In this document: piece after piece, positions 31,924 to 40,209 of the stretch
Layout of the letters: each line of letters begins with the position of its first letter
How positions within the stretch are numbered: the stretch's first letter is position 1
Assembly (NCBI GenBank): GCA_951394045.1
Contig: OX595989.1
Span: 1,364,001 to 1,428,000, forward strand
Source: Nitzschia sp. DOCU1
Lineage: Eukaryota > Bacillariophyta > Bacillariophyceae > Bacillariales > Bacillariaceae
Reading direction: 5' to 3'
DNA: 64,000 nt
Notes under the pieces: generated by a model
What the model was told of the DNA's origin: nothing
Database searches by the model: none
What the model saw: the letters and a program-made list of their open reading frames with translations, nothing else
Program-made: the position numbers and the translations under genes

Positions 31924-33180
31924 TTATGTGGCAACCTTGGCCTTCTTTGTCGAGCTCGGTCGCTTCTTGATTGCAAACGGATCCTCGCCGTCATATTCGC
32001 CGGCATTCAGAACGACCAGCCGAAGTTTCTCTAGCGGCAAGGTGAAACCACTAAAGACAGGCTTGGAGGGAGGCAATAGCACCGGAGAATCCTTACTTGG
32101 AGATTCTATGGGCTCATCAGAAGAATCACCATCATTCGTTTCCACATCCTCGAATGGCTTTGCCGAAAATCCAGGAGACTGTTCCAAATAACGAGCGGAT
32201 TGCTTTTGTCGTTTGGGTTGAGGGAGAGGCCGTTCGCTTTCATCGTATTGAAACTGTTGACGGTTTCGAGAGGATCGTCGTCTCACCTTCGACGAGGACT
32301 CAAGATATGGCTCGAGGGGTTCCTCTGCTTCCTCTGCTGGTTCCTCGAATTCGTGGGAACTTTCCGACGAAAAATCGTCATGAACACTACTACCCACAGA
32401 TTCTTCCATAAATTGAGTTGTAATCCTGGCGGCGCGACGTGGGCCTCGTCGTGGACTGCTCTTGGAGGGCTTGTTGCTGCCCCTGGATGGTCTAGAACGA
32501 GCTGGAGAAGGAGGAGATTCTGGTGCAGGTTCACGAGATGAGTTGGAGTCCTTCGCCCCTCGTTTGCGTTTGCGATCGACCGGCGCCGCTGGAGTCGCTT
32601 CAGCTGGGGGCGGGTCGCTTGTCTTCTCCCCTCCCTTGTCAATCGCCTTTTCTTCAACCGGGGCCGGCTTACTCTCCTCCTTTTCCCTTGCCTTTTCAAC
32701 CGGCTTCTCTTCTTTAACAGGGGCCGGGTCACTCTTCTTCCCATCCTTCTTCTTCTTTTTCTTCTCCTGCTTGCTTCCCTGCTGTTTTTCTTGCTCCATG
32801 CCGATATAAAAATTCGGCTCGTCCGAAGGTGCTAAATAGTCAGGCATGCACTCCAACATGAATTGCTTGGTAGCGTTCTCGATTTTGTCTCGGTCCCCTC
32901 GGACAAAATTCAAATTGTAGTATGCGCCTCGATCTCTGCCTCGGCGCAGCCCCTGGAAACCCCACTGCTCAAGCAAGTACTGAAAGCTTCGATATCGCTC
33001 TCGAAAGTACTTTGGCATGACAAGGTCTTCAAATTTATCTGGTTTGTGTACTCGGAACGCTCGACCATGAGGCATCCACGAGACAATCGAAGCCGTCTTG
33101 GAATCTGCAGCAGTCTCCTCCAACATGTCATAAAGCATTTTGGGAAATTCAAAGCGAGCGCTCTGCTTTTGATCTGTCAT
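31924..33180 (-). CDS. Heat-shock factor (HSF)-type transcription factor
   Basis: 418 aa from the ATG at 33180; an in-frame extension upstream is judged 5' UTR because the HSF domain begins directly after MTDQKQSARFEFPKMLY. The DNA-binding domain (residues 8-105) shows IVSWMPHGRAFRVH, PKYFRERYRSFQYLL and GFQGLRRGRDRGAYYN, the winged-helix pattern of the HSF family, which is greatly expanded in diatoms. There is no obvious HR-A/B trimerisation coiled coil; instead a Lys/Glu-rich linker, a basic Arg/Ser region (about 230-260) and acidic patches follow. It probably binds nGAAn-type sites in the nucleus. Targets are unknown. Confidence 0.92.
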   Translation of the reverse strand: MTDQKQSARFEFPKMLYDMLEETAADSKTASIVSWMPHGRAFRVHKPDKFEDLVMPKYFRERYRSFQYLLEQWGFQGLRRGRDRGAYYNLNFVRGDRDKIENATKQFMLECMPDYLAPSDEPNFYIGMEQEKQQGSKQEKKKKKKDGKKSDPAPVKEEKPVEKAREKEESKPAPVEEKAIDKGGEKTSDPPPAEATPAAPVDRKRKRGAKDSNSSREPAPESPPSPARSRPSRGSNKPSKSSPRRGPRRAARITTQFMEESVGSSVHDDFSSESSHEFEEPAEEAEEPLEPYLESSSKVRRRSSRNRQQFQYDESERPLPQPKRQKQSARYLEQSPGFSAKPFEDVETNDGDSSDEPIESPSKDSPVLLPPSKPVFSGFTLPLEKLRLVVLNAGEYDGEDPFAIKKRPSSTKKAKVAT

Positions 33181-33636
33181 GATGGAAATGTGTAGTTGAA
33201 GGAAGCAGTAATCCGAGTGCTGAATTCGCAAGTGTCGGGTGGTGCTAATCAGCGGAGATATTAGACCTAATCTCTTCTGGTATTGTGAAGAGATCGATGG
33301 AAACATGAGAGGCCATCATCATGGTTGGGTGGACCACGTTTTCGGAAGATGGGGTCATCGAGGTCGGTGGTCTCCGACGAGTGCGTGTGCCGGCCAGCGC
33401 GCCCCCCCCCCCCGCCCCCCCCCAAATTATGACAAAAATGACCGAGCATTCCAACCCCAACGCCCAAAAACGCGCCATTTTTCTCTGGAGTAGCTTATTT
33501 GTGTAGACCAAGTGTAGGAACTCAACTACTTCTAGAGACTACCAGAACTTTAGTTGTCAGTGATAGAATCTACAATTCTATACTTTCTAGAAGCATCAAT
33601 CTGATCAGTTGCGCTTGTTGAAAAGACGCTTTCGAT
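33181..33636. other. Divergent intergenic region with poly-C tract
   Basis: 456 bp upstream of the HSF gene and of the short ORF at 33637. It includes a C12-G-C9 run at 33402-33423. Nothing else recognised. Confidence 0.4.
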
Positions 33637-33858
33637 ATGAACGCAGATCGTAAATCTCCACGCCAAGTCTCATTTGCGTCAGAGAAAAGCCAATTCATCG
33701 TCATCGGTGGAGGAGGCAAACTGGGGCGAGCCACATTCATGCCTACCGACTACGATATGGATAAAATCCTTCCTACAGGCTCAGTCCTGAAACTTCCACT
33801 CAAAACAACCGAGGCGGCAACCACGACGGCAGACGAGCTCTCGCGTCTTGACGTCTGA
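33637..33858 (+). CDS. Short hypothetical ORF overlapping the DUF6824-like relic
   Basis: 73 codons from an ATG, ending at TGA that overlaps the next ATG by one base (shared A). The product is polar, with IGGGGKLGRATF. I do not recognise it. It may be the 5' half of the same diverged gene as the next ORF, separated by a frame shift, or an independent short gene. Confidence 0.3.
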   Translation: MNADRKSPRQVSFASEKSQFIVIGGGGKLGRATFMPTDYDMDKILPTGSVLKLPLKTTEAATTTADELSRLDV

Positions 33859-34121
33859 TGGGAAAGATCCTGAATAGTACTATCGAGTCCGATCTGACTA
33901 TGGCCCCACCACCACCTCGTCACCATTATGCAATCTTCCAAACTAGCCAACAGCAAACCGTCACAACCATTATTCTTGAAATCATCCGAGCTCATGGTGG
34001 CCGATTCTTATATAATCAAGGTTTCTTTACCCGACCCAACATGCTAGATCAATTTGCCCGGGCTGCGTTAGCAGAGTACTGCGTCTACGAAACTGCCTGT
34101 CAAAGAAAACTTGAGGCTTGA
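33858..34121 (+). pseudogene. Relic or short gene with a DUF6824-like GGRFL motif
   Basis: 87 codons. The segment TVTTIILEIIRAHGGRFLY followed by a helical FARAALAEYCVYETACQRKL tail resembles the C-terminal half of the diatom domain in which IV..IR..GGRFL precedes a KAR..TSQALR-type helix. The N-terminal NDVLxGRG half is not found. It overlaps the preceding ORF as TGATG. I read the pair as a decayed member of that family. Confidence 0.35.
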
Positions 34122-34843
34122 GCGACTTTTTTCGACCTTTTCTTTTCTCACCGCCATTATCTTGGGACTTTTTAGTTGTTCTTTCTCACTGCCCTCCAAG
34201 CTGGGGCACCAGACATTGGACAACGCATTCTTACTGTGGATTACAAGAAGGTAAAAGGACTTGACACGTAGAAATGGCCTAACTATCCTTCTTACTTCAC
34301 CAAAATACTACAAGACCGAAGCATCATGGATCAACAGAAAGGTTTCTTGTGGCACGATAGCGGTTTGTTTTGCCTGTATGTTGGTAACATAGAGTCGTGG
34401 CATACTTTACCGTTGGGGTTTTAAAATAGCATAGTTCGTGTCTCTAGATACGGGAGCCACACCTCATTGTTGCGGGTTTGTCTAGTTCCAAATTTTTTGT
34501 AGTGACATAATACGTGGAAAATTGGCGCGCTGGCATTCGAGAGATTTTCATAATATACATTGCGTATACAGCATCATTTCACTGAATATATGCCTCCCCT
34601 GGCACCAACGTCGTTTCAGGTCTTATGGCCAAATATTCTCATCATGTGTTCTCGTGCGGGATTGACATGCTTCCGAACATACATAGGCAAGAAAATAAGG
34701 CTCCCTGACTGATTTGCGATTTTGGTTGCAATCCATCCATTCTATCATACAAACCATCAAGAGAGACGAATCGAGAAAAACGAAACAAACCACGACCGAC
34801 CGCATACATTATTCCTGTTTCCCCAAATCGTCAACTTCGAAAG
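34122..34843. other. Intergenic region without recognised genes
   Basis: 722 bp preceding the silaffin-like gene. No ORF over 60 codons with recognisable content; presumably promoter and spacer. Confidence 0.4.
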
Positions 34844-35680
34844 ATGAAGAAATCCACCATGCAACTACTCGCTCGCGTAATGGCGATCTCTCTCTTGATT
34901 GTACAACCAACATGCTCGTCATATGTTTCTGGCAGTGAACGAAATTCGCTTGCTCGTGGCACTGCCACGACTGGTCGTCGAAAGCTGGGAACTGGTGCTG
35001 GTGCAGGAGGTGGTGGTGGTGGTAACGGCATCGGCGGTGTGGGAGGAGGAGATGGCGGCTTCGTCGCAAAAGGAGGCGGTGGTTATGGCTATGGCGCCGC
35101 CAAAGGAGTCGGTGGCTATGGCAGTGGCGCTGCGAAAGGAGTCGGTGGTGGCGGAGCTGCCGATGGAGCAGCAGATGGCGGTGGCTTGATGCATAAGAAG
35201 CAGAAGAGCGCTTCTAAAGATGGTAGACCTATATTGGAGAAAAGCAGCAAGAGCAGCAAAGTGAAAGGCAGCAAAAGTAGCAAGAGCAGCAAGAGTTCTA
35301 AAAGCAGCACATCTGGCAGCGCTGGAACATCGTACTATAAAATGGAGACCATGCCCAGTCCAGCGCCAACCTGCTTCGAGTGCGATGATGGAGATTACGA
35401 AACTCGTAGTTCATTCAGCTTGTTTCGATCCAATGACGGCGAATCCCTGACAAGTCCGAGCAAAGCTATCCTGGTCATTGGAATATTTCTGGCGATCGTT
35501 GCGTTGATCAGACTTTCGGGCGTGAATCTTGGATGTTTGAACAACCGGAAGAGCCGGTCGAAAGCAGCTACCGGTGATGGAGAAGATATAGAAGTTCATT
35601 TTTCTCATTACGACGAGGCTGCAAGCACGGACGAAAGTTCCGAAGACGAATCCGAAGAGGAGCTTGTGTTTGAAAGTTAA
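34844..35680 (+). CDS. Silaffin/silicalemma-type membrane protein candidate
   Basis: Single exon, 278 aa. In order: cleavable signal peptide (1-25), RRKL at 45-48 (an RxL site as used for silaffin and silicanin maturation), a Gly-rich region (49-114, GGYGYGAAKGVGG repeats), a Lys/Ser region at 133-156 built of KSSK and SKSSK units (the KxxK pattern of silaffins), a short CFEC pocket, one membrane segment (about 208-226) and an acidic cytosolic tail of about 50 residues. This is the architecture of silicalemma-associated proteins, which span the silica deposition vesicle membrane with a Ser/Lys-rich lumenal part. The role in silica formation is inferred from layout, since such proteins share composition rather than sequence. 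Confidence 0.65.
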   Translation: MKKSTMQLLARVMAISLLIVQPTCSSYVSGSERNSLARGTATTGRRKLGTGAGAGGGGGGNGIGGVGGGDGGFVAKGGGGYGYGAAKGVGGYGSGAAKGVGGGGAADGAADGGGLMHKKQKSASKDGRPILEKSSKSSKVKGSKSSKSSKSSKSSTSGSAGTSYYKMETMPSPAPTCFECDDGDYETRSSFSLFRSNDGESLTSPSKAILVIGIFLAIVALIRLSGVNLGCLNNRKSRSKAATGDGEDIEVHFSHYDEAASTDESSEDESEEELVFES

Positions 35681-35750
35681 CTAAAGGCTATACGAGTATG
35701 CGCCTGACATTTCCTCAAACTGAACCCATGCTATTGATCATATTAATAAG

Positions 35751-36278
35751 TTATGCATCAGGAAGAATTGCTTTCAACATTTCTCGTACATCATCTCGTT
35801 TCCATCCAACGAGGACTGTGGTGTCTTGTGCTAGCGCTTCCAACTCGTAGACGTCCATTGATTCGGAATTTTTGGGAAGTTCGTCGAACCATAGAATCGT
35901 TGGAGTCATGGGCACCGCCGATGTGTCTCTGAGAATCAACCGCTTAGCACCTTTCTGTTCTACCAAACCCTTCCAGTCTTCCTTGATCATTTCGGAGATT
36001 TCCATAAAATAGCCCGAAATGCGGGTCGCGTGAGTGACCACTGCGGCTTGATAGGGTTTGATGCGTTTCTCTAACGTCATGTATGATAGACAGCAAGATT
36101 TGCATTTCTCTTGGTAGGCTTCTGGCAACAAACCACATGTTTTGCAATCGAGCTGAGATGGATCAAAGCCTGCGGCACGACATGACTCCACCGCCGACGT
36201 TTCCTCGCATGAGACCCATGGAACTGTTGCCATCAACATCGCGAGAATCATTGCCGTAATCCTCATGATAGCGGTCAT
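35751..36278 (-). CDS. SELENOF (Sep15)-like ER protein lacking the redox motif
   Basis: Single exon, 175 aa, true ATG. A signal peptide (1-24) is followed by the Cys-rich UGGT-binding domain of the Sep15 family: CRAAGFDP, CKTCGLLPEAY and KCKSCC. The C-terminal part keeps the thioredoxin-like end, with GAKRLILRD, PTILWFDE and VGWKRDDVREML. Where Sep15 proteins carry the redox-active CxU or CxC, the sequence here runs AVVTHATRISGYF with no Cys and no TGA. It lies head to head with the PLP protein gene. Likely an ER-resident quality-control factor without oxidoreductase activity. Confidence 0.72.
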   Translation of the reverse strand: MTAIMRITAMILAMLMATVPWVSCEETSAVESCRAAGFDPSQLDCKTCGLLPEAYQEKCKSCCLSYMTLEKRIKPYQAAVVTHATRISGYFMEISEMIKEDWKGLVEQKGAKRLILRDTSAVPMTPTILWFDELPKNSESMDVYELEALAQDTTVLVGWKRDDVREMLKAILPDA

Positions 36279-36783
36279 GTATGAAGAGACTATAAAAGTG
36301 CTGGGGAGACGATAGATAGTATATACCCGTGGGCCGAGACTTGTGGTTTCCTTTTCTGAAGGCTTTCAATGGTCTTCTTATTACAAAAAGACCGTGCTGT
36401 GCCGCGAGAGATGTTTTCGCTGAGGTTTAGTCAATCTAGTCGTCAACTCGAAGTCAGCTGAGTCGAGTCGATCCGATCCATTTGACCATACCCGATGGAT
36501 GCTCGCTCGCATCTTTCCTACGCATGCACGACGCCACATCATAGTTCGGTCGCTCTTTATCGTCCTCATCTCTGCACCCTTTTTCTTTCCTGGATTTGAT
36601 TCAATTCAAAAGTAACCCATTCGTCCTTCCTGACTGTTGTTATTACGGATTCCACCTTGGTGGGTGAAGAGTTGCCGATTGGAATCGTGGCTTCTTATTG
36701 AAGGCGAAAACGGACGACACCTCCTAGAGTACAATCGCAAAAATTGACCGCGAGTCATCGTTTCCTTTTCTCAAAGTGTTCCT
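36279..36783. other. Divergent intergenic region
   Basis: 505 bp between the SELENOF-like gene and the PLP-homeostasis gene; serves as promoter for both. No motif singled out. Confidence 0.4.
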
Positions 36784-37668
36784 ATGATCATCAGCCGCAC
36801 ACGTGCCTGCTGTTCATTGGCGCTATTTACTTGGAATCGCGTCTTGTTATTGGGATCCGCCTTCCAAAGACCTTCGTGTCCCGTGATTATTCCTACTACT
36901 GCTACTCGATCCTTTTCCTCCACGTTTCCCCTCCCCACGAGTAGCAGCCAGAGTGAAATCGAAGTGGACATTGGAGCCAACTTGGAACGAGTCCGACAGA
37001 CGATAGCCGAAACTTGCAAGGTAGCGGGACGAGAGTTGATTGAAGTCCGATTGGTAGCTGTCAGCAAGACAAAGCCACTGGAACTAGTACAAGCAGCCTA
37101 CGCAAGTGGCCAACGGTGTTTTGGCGAAAACTATGCACAAGAGTTGGTAGACAAGGCCGAAGCCATTGGAAAGGATGATGTGCAATGGCATTTCATCGGT
37201 GGTCTCCAATCCAACAAGGCGAATATGCTAGTCAAGGGCGTTGTTCCGTATGGCAAACTAGTGGTGGAAACGGTTGCTAGCATCAAAGTCGCCAAGAAGT
37301 TGGACAATGCCATGAATGAGTTTGATGGAAAAACCTTGGATGTGTTTGTACAGGTCAACACATCCGGCGAGGACACCAAGAGTGGCGTAACCCCGTCCGA
37401 AGCTATCGAACTCTGTCAGCAGATTGTGAATGAGTGCGAACGAGTCAAGCTCAAAGGTGTCATGACTATTGGGGCTCCTGGGGATATGGAGTGCCTGGAC
37501 AAACTTGTTGCGTGCCGTAATGAAGTGGCGGAGAAACTCCAGATGGATCCGAAAGACTTGGAAGTTAGCATGGGTATGAGCGGAGACTATGAAATTGCCA
37601 TTCAAAAGGGTTCAACTAATGTCCGCGTGGGTAGTACTATCTTTGGTGATCGGGACTATTCGAAATAG
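36784..37668 (+). CDS. Pyridoxal-phosphate homeostasis protein (YggS/PROSC family)
   Basis: Single exon, 294 aa. The core matches the PLPBP/YggS fold-type III barrel: RLVAVSKTKP with the PLP-binding lysine, FGENYAQEL, WHFIGGLQSNK, VNTSGEDTKSG, LKGVMTIG and the phosphate loop SMGMSGDYEIAI, ending VRVGSTIFG. It binds PLP and buffers cellular vitamin B6 without a known reaction. About 55 extra N-terminal residues, basic and Ser-rich with an initial hydrophobic stretch, suggest an organelle presequence, mitochondrial or plastid. Confidence 0.95.
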   Translation: MIISRTRACCSLALFTWNRVLLLGSAFQRPSCPVIIPTTATRSFSSTFPLPTSSSQSEIEVDIGANLERVRQTIAETCKVAGRELIEVRLVAVSKTKPLELVQAAYASGQRCFGENYAQELVDKAEAIGKDDVQWHFIGGLQSNKANMLVKGVVPYGKLVVETVASIKVAKKLDNAMNEFDGKTLDVFVQVNTSGEDTKSGVTPSEAIELCQQIVNECERVKLKGVMTIGAPGDMECLDKLVACRNEVAEKLQMDPKDLEVSMGMSGDYEIAIQKGSTNVRVGSTIFGDRDYSK

Positions 37669-37761
37669 AAATAAACATCTTTGCCCGTGATAACTAGAAA
37701 TGTTAAAAACCTAGCTCGAATGGAATCATGAGGAATGTCCAAAGGATGTGCCAGTAAGTCT

Positions 37762-38580
37762 TTATTCGACGTTCTGGTTAGCAGGCTCAGGGTCCTGCGT
37801 GTCGCTTGCGGAATCGTTGGCCGAGTCGTTGGAATCGGTTGTCGATTGGTTGTTGGTCTCCCGTGTGTCGCTCGATGAATCATTAGCGGATGAGCCATCG
37901 GTCCGAGAAGACCCGGCGGTCCCAGATTGATCTGTTGGAGCAGAAGCATCTGTGGAACCGGTATTAGTGTTTCTCTTGTTTCACTGCAAGAATCGTCAGT
38001 GGTCGGGGAAGAGGATGCGGAAACATTTAGCGAGGCATTGAGATCATTGCTGACAGCAAGAACGTCCAGCAGGAGCCACGACGATAAGTCGCCTCTGTTG
38101 TCTGTTCGCGGTCGATTACCCAGTAATCTTGCCCATTTGAATCGCCTAGTTGTATCCAATGCCTCGAGACCTCGCTGCTGGGGCACGGAAGCATTACGAT
38201 GTTCAACATTCGATTCTTTCGGTGCACCATCGTAGAGCACCGGACGCTTGGCCACTCCACCACGGGCTTCGTTGGCAGAGCCTCTACTAGATGATTGATC
38301 CGAGCTTGTACTCGAAGATCCCGACTGTCTTATGGAACTCGTCGAGCCACTTGTTAGAGTCTCCGATTGTGCATTGGCAGCACCAGCAGCGGAACTAGCC
38401 TCAGACACTTTCTTTGTGGCGTCTACTGTTAATGCCGCTTCTAGCTAGCTAGTACAGAAGAATTCTACGTAGACTCGTCAGTGGCACCGGCTTCGCTTTT
38501 TTGCTTGGTAGTTACCTGGTAAGGAATACCAGCTTGATCCCTTGGTGTGGTTCCTCCTTGACTTTCATCATGTGCCGTGG
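37762..38580 (-). CDS. Acidic Ser/Thr/Asp-rich protein, three-exon model, start unresolved
   Basis: Exon chain inferred from open frames and splice sites: 38516-38580, 38120-38444 and 37762-37949, with introns of 71 bp (CAG|GTAACT to GCTAG) and 170 bp (G|GTAATC to CCACAG). Joined frames give a hydrophilic protein with GIPYQ near the start, a Ser/Gly-rich part, RRFKWARLL, and an Asp/Ser/Thr tail ending NQNVE. No domain is recognised. The longest unspliced frame (to 37656) begins at GTG and runs through what I take to be the second intron. An ATG must lie in an unplaced upstream exon. The RNA structure needs transcript support. Confidence 0.4.
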
Positions 38581-38975
38581 CTGGTGATGGTAGGAGGGAT
38601 TATGCAAGGAGGGTCCGTGCAAACAATGTACTACCATCACTTCACGTTCTTTACATCAACAGCACGTGGATGGGGCCGCTGCACGGGAAAGTCTAATGAT
38701 TAATAGCTCAGCTTCACTTGCCGCAACTAACTCGAAACAGAAAGAGAGATTCCATTCGACTTTATAACGTCTGACATGAGTGTACCCACCCATTGCACGA
38801 GGACTTTCAAACCACTCCGCACTTTTGGAGACGCAAGACAACGAGATTTCGAATCAATCTGACAACAGGAACAGCAAGTCGTACATTTTATAATCATTAT
38901 CTATCAAGAGATACTTCCATCTTCGTACCAAAACATGCCTTTCGTTTGGCTACTCTAGCTACTAGCTAAACAAAT
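38581..38975. other. Spacer between two minus-strand genes
   Basis: Holds the 3' end of the FCP transcript and perhaps the first exon of the preceding gene. No gene is supported on its own. Confidence 0.3.
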
Positions 38976-39681
38976 CTAGAGTCCAGCGTTGAAGTTGGAA
39001 GGGTTTCCAAGGAGGGCGTTGATGACGTATGGTTCACCAGTCAATTGTTCGTGCACCATCAGACCCAAGATACCCATTTGTGCCGCTCGCCCGTTGTTCA
39101 ATTCGATGGCTCGCTTCTCCAAAAGCTCTTCGGCGGTTCCAGACCACTTGAACAAGCCGTTTCGAAGGTCTCCAGGGAACTCACCTTGTCCCTTGTCCTT
39201 CATGATAAAGACCTCGAGGAATCCAATGAAGGCGACGATTTGGATAAGACCAGCGGTGGGGATGTCACTAAGTCCGGCAATTCCAGTCTTGATGGAAGCA
39301 AACGAAGTTCCCGAGAAGTCGATGTTTCCGGGGATTCGGGCTCCGAAGGTAGTGTGAATGTGACCAAGAACAGCAAGCATGGCAATTCTTCCGTGCTTGA
39401 TCTCGACGTATCGAAGGCGGTTGAATCGCTCCTCATCGGCTCCATCAAGCATGTTCAAGGGATCCCTGTTTACAAAAAAACGACGGGAGGTGGTAAGAAA
39501 AATGTGTCATGTGTTTGTTCTCGGGCCTTGGACTGCTTCTAACTTACCAGAAACCCAAAGGCTTTTGGGCGCCGAGGGCATCTTCGTAGGCTGCCAACGA
39601 AGTAGACGCACGCGTCTCTTGCTGAGGGGCAAAGGCAGCGGCGGAAGTGGCAAGAAGGGCGAGGGCGGCAACGGTCTTCAT
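38976..39681 (-). CDS. Fucoxanthin chlorophyll a/c protein (Lhcf type)
   Basis: Exons 39548-39681 and 38976-39465 (82-bp intron inside a Trp codon) give 207 aa. The presequence MKTVAALALLATSAAAFAPQ is an ER signal with the AAAFAP plastid-import site. Three thylakoid helices are visible: helix 1 with EIKHGRIAMLAVLG (charge-pairing Glu/Arg and pigment-binding His), helix 2 with LIQIVAFIGFLEV, and helix 3 with IELNNGRAAQMGILG. It binds chlorophyll a/c and fucoxanthin as the main diatom antenna. The first exon carries the whole presequence. A TGACGTCA palindrome lies 236 bp upstream of the ATG. Confidence 0.96.
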
Positions 39682-40209
39682 GGTCAAGGATTGATTGGAG
39701 TGTCGGTACGAAGATGTGCAAATCCATGGCATGCTCCTCGTCTTTGCCCTCACGAAGTCGCGACGATGGATTTGCCTTCAACTTCGGATCGGGTTGAAGT
39801 CGAAGTGGTCCTCTTCTGTTGCGGGCGACGGCCGGCGGCCGGGCGCGATCGCGAAGCGGATGACGGATGAACGGATCGAGGTGAGAGGAAACGGGCGCAA
39901 CTGACTTTCACGATGATGACGTCAGTCCTCCTTTTTGGATCCCACCACCGCACCACAACCACATGTGGCATCTTGAACGAAAAGTGGCCAGCCACTGCAT
40001 TCGATAGCTGGAATTCCTATCTGATATTTGACGCCGACGGTGTTGAGTGGGACACCGTCATCGAACAAGCCCCTCACTTCCATCTGCCATCCCCCACGAA
40101 TGAAACAGAATTTGATGCCATTGCTGGGTGCTGAGTCGATAGTCATTTTGTCCCGCCGATTTGCTGATTAGACCAGACCTGTCATTATATTCAATAAGAA
40201 ACATTCAAA
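39682..40209. promoter_or_regulatory. Divergent promoter region, FCP / FtsH-like protease
   Basis: 528 bp between the ATGs of two plastid-protein genes. The only clear element is the CRE-like palindrome at 39917-39924. A run of GC-rich sequence lies at about 39820-39850. Confidence 0.45.
39917..39924. promoter_or_regulatory. CRE-like palindrome TGACGTCA
   Basis: Perfect 8-bp bZIP-type site, 236 bp upstream of the FCP start and 286 bp upstream of the FtsH-like start. In diatoms TGACGT elements mediate CO2/cAMP/light responses of carbonic anhydrase genes through bZIP factors; a role here is inferred. Confidence 0.4.

Noticed and set aside
32462..32809. 115-codon plus-strand ORF inside the HSF gene
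   Set aside because: Mirror of the Lys/Glu/Pro-rich HSF linker; Ser/Phe-rich translation typical of antisense frames.
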